Shown one piece after another: positions 1-5,115 of a stretch of 7,378 bases of DNA. The notes beneath the pieces are model-generated. The model was not told where the DNA came from. It saw only the letters and a list, made by a program, of their open reading frames with translations, and made no database searches. The first letter of the stretch is position 1. Each line of letters starts with the position of its first letter. Source of the stretch: Actinomycetota bacterium. Lineage in GTDB: Bacteria > Actinomycetota > UBA4738 > CADDZG01 > WHSQ01. The DNA lies in NCBI GenBank assembly GCA_030448085.1, contig JAUJNU010000057.1:1-7378 (forward strand), in the 5' to 3' direction. The translations under genes were made by a program, and so were the position numbers.

Positions 1-216
1 ATCGCCGCTTGGACGGCTGCGGTGTCATCAGCAGTCCCATTACCAACAGCCCCCCAGAGGCGGACGTTGTTGATCGCGGTGTCCCGCCAACCCTCCAGGG
101 ACGCCGCTGTATCTACCAGGTTGTCCGTGGCTCCCGCCGCCTGAGCGACAGCGGTCGTGCCCTCCGCGCCCCGTGTGGCGGTCAGCGTGTCCGCGCTCGC
201 CGGGGGGGCGGTGCAC
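1..216 (-). CDS. Partial beta-helix (pectate-lyase-like) protein, N-terminal part, no start codon in frame
   Basis: Reading the minus strand with codons beginning at positions 2 modulo 3 gives an open frame to the left edge. It contains NNVRLWGAVGNGTADDTAAVQAA (split here as NNVRLWGAVG and NGTADDTAAVQAA), the signature that opens many right-handed parallel beta-helix proteins (pectate lyase superfamily, GH28-like enzymes, phage tailspikes; usual form NVRDFGAxGDGxxDDTAAIQAAI). Codon third positions are mostly G or C, as in the neighbouring genes. The stretch before the motif is Ala/Thr-rich with no visible signal peptide. No ATG, GTG or TTG occurs in this frame within the stretch, and the frame stays open upstream into the glycosyltransferase gene without a start. 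A GTG at 216-214 has a good ribosome site (GAGGGGA at 227-221) but is one base out of frame. Removing one base from the seven-C run (minus strand, 208-202) would join it to the motif frame, so I end the feature there. The motif is visible; the frameshift is inference. Substrate cannot be told. Confidence 0.5.
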
Positions 217-283
217 GCCGTCCCCTCACTCTCGCACGGCCGGCGCGAAACTCTGCCGCCCCGGGCGCGTGGTTCCGGTCCTC

Positions 284-1633
284 TTACTCGACCCCGTCGA
301 CGAAGGCCGCCGGGCCGGCGGCCGGGAACGGGATCTGGTGGACCTCGGTGGTCAGCAGACGATCTACGGCCGGCCCCAGTTGATCGGGGCAGTACACGAC
401 GACGTCTCCGGCACTCGCCTTCTCGTTGATCGCCTCCGCGATCTCGCCTGCCTGCGTCCGGTTCTTCATCGTGAAGCCGGCGGAGGTGACGAGCCCGAGA
501 AGAACCGCTGCGACGAGGAACCCGTTCCTCGCCTTCTCGCTACCGAAGGCGGAGAGCCCCAACGCGACCAGCAACAGGAAGATGGGGAGGACCACCGAGG
601 TGTATCTCTCGCTGAAGCCGCTCCCCAGCACGAGGCCGACCGCGATCGCAAGCGCGACCGTGCCGAACGTGGCCACCGCCAGGCGCACGGCCAGAGGGCG
701 AGGGGAGCCGGTGAGCTCGATCCGGCCTGCGGGAGTGGGCCTCCCCCACAGCGCCAGGCCGACGAGGGCGAACATCAGGATGGCGAGGAATGGCGCGACG
801 ACCCCTACCCCCCCGGCCCATCTGTCGACCGACAGGATGATGGCGGTGAACGAGGCTGGGTCAGCCCACGGGGTACCGGTGTGACGCAGTTGGAACAGGA
901 ACGTGGGCGCCCAGGGAAGGAAAAGCAGGCCGCCGGCGGCTATCGAAGCGAGGGCCGCTCGATATCGACGCGGGTCGGGCCCCTTCAGAGCGGGACGGAG
1001 CAACAGGGCGCCAACGACCGCGACGAGGTAGAAGGACCAGTAATGGGTGAGGAAGAGCAGGGCCGTGACGACGGCGAGCCCGGCCATCCGTGCCGGCCTC
1101 GGCTCCTCCAGCACCGACGCCAGGGCCAGATAGGCCACCAGCACGAGCAACATGAGGAGCGAGTACATCCGAGCCTCCGTTGCGTACCGGATCGCGAAGG
1201 GCGACGAGGCCAGCAGAAGGACGGATGCGACCGCAAGCCTGCGGCCGCCCTCCTTGGAGGCGACCTTCCACATGAGGGGCAGGCAGGCTACGCCGAAGAC
1301 GCCGGAAAGTGCCCTCACGGCGAGGTCGCCGTTCCCGAAGACCTCCATCCATCCGTGCAGCAAGACGTAGTAGAGAGGCGGGGCGCCGTCCCGGAGCAAC
1401 CCCCCCCTCAGCTCACTCAATGGAAGACTCGCTATGTTGACGCTGAGAGCCTCGTCCAGCCATAGGTCAGAAGCCGTGATGAACCTCAGAGCTGCCCCGG
1501 CCAGGAGCGCCAGGGCAACGGCTACCGCCGCTCGTGACCCGGACGGGATCGGCGCTGCGGCGTCCTCGTCCCGCCCGGGCAGGAGCGGGCTTGCGGTAGG
1601 CTTCATGACTCTCTCGACGACGCGTCTGCCCAT
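284..1633 (-). CDS. GT39-type (GT-C fold) membrane glycosyltransferase, C-terminus apparently truncated
   Basis: A 449-residue integral membrane protein of the GT39/ArnT-like group, which moves a sugar from a polyprenyl-phosphate donor to a lipid, protein or glycan on the outer face of the membrane. About ten hydrophobic segments are visible from residue 34 to 388. The first extracytoplasmic loop has the GT-C acidic pair in DLWLDEALS (Asp60, Glu61). Other family blocks are GAPPLYYVLLHGW (83-95), RYATEARMYSLL (149-160) and SERYTSVVLP (341-350). A short soluble tail, GDVVVYCPDQLGP (409-421), matches the start of the usual C-terminal domain and then stops at residue 449, whereas relatives I recall run about 50-90 residues further. 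Met10 (codon at 1606-1604) is an alternative start preceded by a purine-rich GAGAGAG, while the ATG at 1633 has no clear ribosome site, so 1606 may be the true start. It is divergent from the flavoprotein gene, which suggests a shared envelope-glycan role. The exact donor and acceptor are unknown. Confidence 0.85.
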   Translation of the reverse strand: MGRRVVERVMKPTASPLLPGRDEDAAAPIPSGSRAAVAVALALLAGAALRFITASDLWLDEALSVNIASLPLSELRGGLLRDGAPPLYYVLLHGWMEVFGNGDLAVRALSGVFGVACLPLMWKVASKEGGRRLAVASVLLLASSPFAIRYATEARMYSLLMLLVLVAYLALASVLEEPRPARMAGLAVVTALLFLTHYWSFYLVAVVGALLLRPALKGPDPRRYRAALASIAAGGLLFLPWAPTFLFQLRHTGTPWADPASFTAIILSVDRWAGGVGVVAPFLAILMFALVGLALWGRPTPAGRIELTGSPRPLAVRLAVATFGTVALAIAVGLVLGSGFSERYTSVVLPIFLLLVALGLSAFGSEKARNGFLVAAVLLGLVTSAGFTMKNRTQAGEIAEAINEKASAGDVVVYCPDQLGPAVDRLLTTEVHQIPFPAAGPAAFVDGVE

Positions 1634-1686
1634 GGGGTCAAGTTACCCGGGTTCAGCCGTCGCCCGACCACGACTGGAGCGTCTGC
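1634..1686. promoter_or_regulatory. Divergent intergenic region with an imperfect palindrome
   Basis: This 53-base gap (80 if the glycosyltransferase starts at 1606) must hold, or overlap, the promoters of two divergent genes. At 1635-1648 lies GGGTCAAGTTACCC, an imperfect palindrome with 4-base perfect arms and an A/T pair further in, of a size that could bind a dimeric repressor. I could not find a convincing pair of -35 and -10 boxes on either strand; the TTGACC on the minus strand (1644-1639) lacks a matching -10. A ribosome site GGAG at 1676-1679, 7 bases before the ATG at 1687, fixes the start of the plus-strand gene. Operator function is a guess. Confidence 0.3.
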
Positions 1687-3213
1687 ATGTCCCTAGACAA
1701 GGCTCAGAACGGCTCCGCCGCGAGCGGAACACCGTCAAACGAAAAGACCGTCGTCATCATGGGCGCCGGGCCCGCGGGACTGACGGCCGCGTGGGAGCTC
1801 GCTCAGAACGGGGTCCGCAGCGACATCCTCGAAGCGGACGAGAAAGAGGTTGGTGGGATCGCCCGCACCGCCTCCTACAAAGGCTTCCGTTTCGACATCG
1901 GGGGGCACAGGTTCTTCACGAAGGCCGGCGAGGTGACCAAGCTGTGGCACGAGATCCTTCCCGCAGAGCACTGGCTCACCGTCCCCCGGCTCTCCCGGAT
2001 CGTCTACAGGGGCAAGTTCTTCGACTACCCCCTGAAAGCGTTCAACGCGCTGAGGAACCTCGGGATCATCCAGACCATCCTCTGCCTTGCCAGCTACGGG
2101 TGGGCGAAGATACGGCCGACGAAACCCGAGCGGTCATTCGAAGACTGGGTTCGCAACCGCTTCGGTTGGCGCCTCTACAGGATCTTCTTCAAGACCTACA
2201 CCGAGAAGGTGTGGGGGATGCCCTGCAACGAGATATCCGCCGACTGGGCCGCCCAGAGGATCAAGGGCCTGTCTCTTGCCTCCGCCATCAAGAACGTCCT
2301 GTTCGACTCCCGGCGCAAGAAGGGCGGAGAGGTCATCAAGACCCTCATCGAAGAGTTCGAGTACCCGACCCACGGGCCCGGGATGATGTGGGAGCACGCC
2401 GCGGCCGGCGTCCAGGAGCTGGGCTCGAAGGTCCACATGGGGCACCGGGTCGTCAAGATCAGGCACGGCGACGGAAAGCTCCAAGAGGTCATCACGCAGA
2501 ACGGGGCACAGGCCTCCTTCACCGGCACCGACTACATATCGACGTTGCCGATGCGCGAGCTGGTCAACATCCTCGAGCCGGCGGCGCCCCGGGAAGTCAT
2601 CGACGCAGCGAACGCCCTCGAGTACAGGGACTTTCTGTCCGTCGTCCTCGTGGTGAACCAGGCGACGCTCTTCCCGGACAACTGGATCTACATCCATGAC
2701 CCCACGGTGAAGCTCGGGCGGGTGCAGAACTTCAAGAACTGGAGCCCCCACATGGTCCCCGACCCCAGCCGTTCTGCCCTCGGCCTCGAGTACTTCTGCA
2801 ACGAAGGCGACGAGCTCTGGGAGATGGGTGAGCAGGATCTGATCGCGCTCGGGACGAAGGAGATCTCCCAGTTGGGCCTGTGCCGCGCGGAAGACGTCGA
2901 GGACGGGACGATCGTCCGCATGAAGAAGGCCTACCCCGTCTACGACGAGCACTACCAGCGCAACGTCGAGGTGATCCGCCGGTGGCTCGACGCGAACCTC
3001 ACGAACCTGCAGCTGGTAGGGCGGAACGGCATGCACAAGTACAACAACCAGGACCACTCGATGATGACCGCACTCCTCGCGGCGAAGAACATCCTGGGTG
3101 AGGAGTGGGATCCGTGGAAGGTCAACACGGACGCCGAGTATCACGAGGAGACCCGTCCCGACGCAGACACCGCCGGTCGCCTCGTCCCGCGCTCGCTCGA
3201 GAAGAGCTCGTAG
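1687..3213 (+). CDS. FAD-dependent oxidoreductase, UDP-galactopyranose mutase-like / HemY-like
   Basis: A 508-residue flavoprotein. The N-terminal Rossmann fold begins VVIMGAGPAGLTAAWEL with the dinucleotide motif GAGPAG at 26-31 and the ribose-binding acid Glu49 in ILEADE. It continues with VGGIARTASYKGFRFDIGGH (55-74), the GG-x-x-R and DIGGH blocks of the amine-oxidase / UDP-galactopyranose-mutase superfamily. EKVWGMPC (173-180) and the C-terminal FAD block GRNGMHKYNNQDHSMMT (445-461) are typical of the subgroup annotated as NAD(P)/FAD-dependent oxidoreductases in polysaccharide clusters. Its length is longer than classical bacterial Glf (about 370-400). A hydrophobic patch at 125-136 may touch the membrane. 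The ATG at 1687 has GGAG 7 bases upstream. The likely role is rearrangement or oxidation of a nucleotide- or lipid-linked sugar for surface glycan, supported by the divergent GT39 gene, but the substrate is not shown. A carotenoid or protoporphyrinogen oxidase-type reaction is a less likely alternative. Confidence 0.88.
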   Translation: MSLDKAQNGSAASGTPSNEKTVVIMGAGPAGLTAAWELAQNGVRSDILEADEKEVGGIARTASYKGFRFDIGGHRFFTKAGEVTKLWHEILPAEHWLTVPRLSRIVYRGKFFDYPLKAFNALRNLGIIQTILCLASYGWAKIRPTKPERSFEDWVRNRFGWRLYRIFFKTYTEKVWGMPCNEISADWAAQRIKGLSLASAIKNVLFDSRRKKGGEVIKTLIEEFEYPTHGPGMMWEHAAAGVQELGSKVHMGHRVVKIRHGDGKLQEVITQNGAQASFTGTDYISTLPMRELVNILEPAAPREVIDAANALEYRDFLSVVLVVNQATLFPDNWIYIHDPTVKLGRVQNFKNWSPHMVPDPSRSALGLEYFCNEGDELWEMGEQDLIALGTKEISQLGLCRAEDVEDGTIVRMKKAYPVYDEHYQRNVEVIRRWLDANLTNLQLVGRNGMHKYNNQDHSMMTALLAAKNILGEEWDPWKVNTDAEYHEETRPDADTAGRLVPRSLEKSS

Positions 3214-3301
3214 CACGCACTTCAGACGGCCGGCTACGGAGTGCGGTACGAGGAGTTCGCGGGAGGCCACACACCGGCTCCCGAGCGGAGCAAGCCGTGA
3301 G

Positions 3302-4123
3302 ATGGTTCCTCGGGTGACCTCGACGTTCTCTGAAGAAACCCACGTGCGCCGGGTTGGGCCCGGAAGGTTCGAGGCACACGTGGACCACAGCTGGTGGGTG
3401 CTTCGCGGCCCCCACGGCGGCTACCTCTCCGGGATCATCTTGAGGGCCCTCAGCATGGAGGTCGAGCCGGAGCGGGCCATCAGGTCCTTCACCACCCATT
3501 TCGTTGCCCCACCCAAGGAAGGGCGACTTCATATCGCCACGACGGTTGAGCGCCGGGGAAGGTCGATGACCTACCTCTCGGCCAGGATCGAGCAAGAAGG
3601 ATCGACCTTGGCATTGGCACTGGCCGCTTTCTCGGAACCCCGTGTGGCGTTCGAGTTCGACGACTCCCCCATGCCGGAGGTGGCGTCGCCTGATGAGGCC
3701 TTCCGGGTTCCGGCGGAGGGGAGCGGCATCCCGAAGTTCCTCGGCAAGTTCGACATGAGATGGGCGTTCGGAGGACCCCCCTTCTCCGGCTCGCCCGAGG
3801 CAGTCGTCGGAGGCTGGATCAGGCTCGACCCACCGGAGATCGCGGACGCCCCGATGGTCGCCTGCCTACTCGATGCCTACCCTCCGGCAATCTTCCCCCG
3901 CGCCACCGAGCCCGTCGTGTGCCCCACCATCGACCTCAGCATGCACTTCCGCTCACCTCTCCCGCTCGAGGGCGCTCGCCCGGACGACTACTACCTCGGC
4001 CACTTCTCGTCGAGGCTCCTCCGGCAGGGCTTCTTCGAGGAAGACGGCCTCATCTGGAGCAAGGACGGGTCTCTCATCGCGCAGTCCCGCCAGCTGGCGA
4101 TCGCACTCCCCGTTCCGAAGTAA
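3302..4123 (+). CDS. TesB-like acyl-CoA thioesterase (double hot-dog)
   Basis: A 273-residue protein with two hot-dog domains, the layout of acyl-CoA thioesterase II (TesB) and the related thioesterase-family proteins of actinobacteria; these hydrolyse acyl-CoA to free acid and CoA in the cytoplasm. Hot-dog 1 (about 8-115) has RGPHGGYLSG (35-44), where HGGY is the family hallmark at the start of the central helix. Hot-dog 2 (about 150-270) has LLDAYPPAIFPR, CPTIDLSMHFR and IAQSRQLA. Asp191, Thr209 and Gln261 fall where TesB has its Asp/Thr/Gln catalytic triad, so the enzyme should be active. The ATG at 3302 is chosen because the domain begins soon after it; the nearest ribosome site, GGAG, is 11 bases upstream, rather far. 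A GTG four codons later (3314) is an alternative. The gene lies 88 bases after the flavoprotein gene with no clear terminator between and 26 bases before the SDR, which suggests co-transcription. Chain-length preference cannot be read. Confidence 0.85.
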   Translation: MVPRVTSTFSEETHVRRVGPGRFEAHVDHSWWVLRGPHGGYLSGIILRALSMEVEPERAIRSFTTHFVAPPKEGRLHIATTVERRGRSMTYLSARIEQEGSTLALALAAFSEPRVAFEFDDSPMPEVASPDEAFRVPAEGSGIPKFLGKFDMRWAFGGPPFSGSPEAVVGGWIRLDPPEIADAPMVACLLDAYPPAIFPRATEPVVCPTIDLSMHFRSPLPLEGARPDDYYLGHFSSRLLRQGFFEEDGLIWSKDGSLIAQSRQLAIALPVPK

Positions 4124-4149
4124 CCAGAAGCCAGAAAGGCAGGGCTCAC

Positions 4150-4911
4150 ATGTCAAGAGTTGCGATAGTCACCGCTTCAGATTCCGGTATCGGCAAGGCG
4201 AGCGCGGTCGCACTGGCGCGTCGCGGCTTCGACCTGGGCATCACCTGGCACGAGGACGAAGCGGGGGCCGAAGGCACCGCCGCCGAGGTCCGGGCGATCG
4301 GCCGAAGGGCCGAGGTGCGACGGCTCGACCTCACACGACTTCCAGAGGCGACGGACGTCATCGAGGACCTGATCGAAACCCTTGGTGGTGTAGACGTGCT
4401 CGTCAACAACGCAGGGCAGGGCCACAGCTCGCCCTTCCTGGAGCACCCCCTGGAGGAGTGGCGGCGCGTGCTGGACATCAACCTGACCGGAGCGTTCCTG
4501 TGCGCGCAGGTGGCAGCAAGGCGGATGGTCGCCGGGGGGAACGGGGGCCGGATCGTCAACGTGACCTCGGTGCACGAGCACATCCCCCTGCGGAACTCCG
4601 TCGCATACTCCGCTTCCAAAGGAGGGATGGGGCTTCTGACGAAGGTGATGGCTCTCGAGCTGGCGGAGCACGGCATCAACGTCAATTCGGTAGCGCCGGG
4701 GGAGATCGCCACCCCGATGACGGGGAACGAGGACGTCGACCCGCACACCGTGGAGCGCCCGGGGATCCCGCTCGGCCGCCCTGGCGCAGCGGCCGAGATC
4801 GGCGAATTCGTTGCCTTCCTTGCCTCTCCGGAGGCTGCCTACGCTACGGGGGCTTCGTTCGTGATCGACGGTGGGATGCTCTTGATGCCGGCGGAGGCGA
4901 ACCAGAGCTAG
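4150..4911 (+). CDS. Short-chain dehydrogenase/reductase, glucose-1-dehydrogenase-like
   Basis: A 253-residue classical SDR, a cytoplasmic NAD(P)-dependent oxidoreductase of alcohols, ketones or sugars. The cofactor motif is TASDSGIG (8-15), in which Ala replaces the first Gly of the usual TGxxxGIG. The stabilising NNAG is at 86-89. The catalytic tetrad is complete: Asn111, Ser140 (NVTSVHEHIP), Tyr153 and Lys157 (YSASKGG). The SVHEHIP loop and the ending ASFVIDGGMLLMP recall Bacillus glucose 1-dehydrogenase (SVHEVIP and DGGMTLYP in that family), but this does not prove glucose as substrate. The ATG at 4150 has AGGG five bases upstream; the open frame extends further upstream to 3760 but only as a shadow of the thioesterase gene. 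The gene lies 26 bases after the thioesterase stop, so it is likely the last gene of the plus-strand unit. Its TAG stop (4909-4911) overlaps the stop of a convergent small ORF in the sequence CTAG. Confidence 0.92.
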   Translation: MSRVAIVTASDSGIGKASAVALARRGFDLGITWHEDEAGAEGTAAEVRAIGRRAEVRRLDLTRLPEATDVIEDLIETLGGVDVLVNNAGQGHSSPFLEHPLEEWRRVLDINLTGAFLCAQVAARRMVAGGNGGRIVNVTSVHEHIPLRNSVAYSASKGGMGLLTKVMALELAEHGINVNSVAPGEIATPMTGNEDVDPHTVERPGIPLGRPGAAAEIGEFVAFLASPEAAYATGASFVIDGGMLLMPAEANQS

Positions 4912-5057
4912 TCCTGCTCGGGGACACCCTCCGAGACCTCGTCCGTCGGCTCCATCTCCGAGACTCCGGCGCCCAGGGGGTCACCCTCACCGCCGTGGAG
5001 GACCGGCTTCACCTCTTCCATCTCCTCCGTCGCGTCTTTCTTGGTCCCTTCCTGCAC
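4908..5057 (-). CDS. Small acidic hypothetical protein (49 aa)
   Basis: The minus strand encodes a 49-residue ORF starting at GTG (5057-5055) and ending at TAG (4910-4908). The product begins MQEGTKKDATEEMEEVKP and ends VSEGVPEQD. It has 15 Asp/Glu against 3 Lys, no Arg, no Cys and no aromatic residue, so it is strongly acidic and probably disordered. Support for coding: a purine-rich ribosome site GAGAGG (5068-5063) five bases before the GTG, mostly G/C codon third positions as in the neighbours, and clean filling of the gap between two convergent genes. A stop codon lies upstream in frame, and no other start precedes the GTG; ATG at codon 13 is a weaker alternative. It follows the metallopeptidase gene on the same strand after 58 bases, so it may be co-transcribed. 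I recognise no family. It could be a regulator, a binding partner of the basic tail of the peptidase, or unrelated; that is speculation. Confidence 0.55.
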   Translation of the reverse strand: MQEGTKKDATEEMEEVKPVLHGGEGDPLGAGVSEMEPTDEVSEGVPEQD

Positions 5058-5088
5058 GTTGGCCTCTCTTTCTCTCTCGGATCGGCCT

Positions 5089-5104
5089 ATCGCCCACGGG
5101 CGAT
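5089..5104. repeat. Perfect 7-base inverted repeat between peptidase and small ORF
   Basis: ATCGCCC and GGGCGAT are exact reverse complements separated by two bases. As RNA, a six-pair stem with a four-base loop can form. It sits in the 58-base gap between the peptidase stop and the small acidic ORF. No U-run follows on the minus strand, so it is not a standard intrinsic terminator. It could be a processing or attenuating hairpin, or chance in GC-rich DNA. Confidence 0.3.
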
Positions 5105-5115
5105 GAAGCTTTCCT

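Noticed and set aside
173..1465. 430-residue plus-strand ORF opposite the glycosyltransferase
   Set aside because: The product is Arg/Glu/Gln-rich with low complexity and no recognisable motif. The minus strand here encodes a clear GT39 protein, and such antisense ORFs are normal in high-GC DNA.
2134..3270. 378-residue minus-strand ORF opposite the flavoprotein
   Set aside because: Val/Leu/Asp/Arg-rich antisense shadow without family motifs; the plus strand has complete FAD motifs.
5089..5104. Inverted repeat as an intrinsic terminator of the peptidase gene
   Set aside because: The stem is short and no U-run follows on the minus strand.
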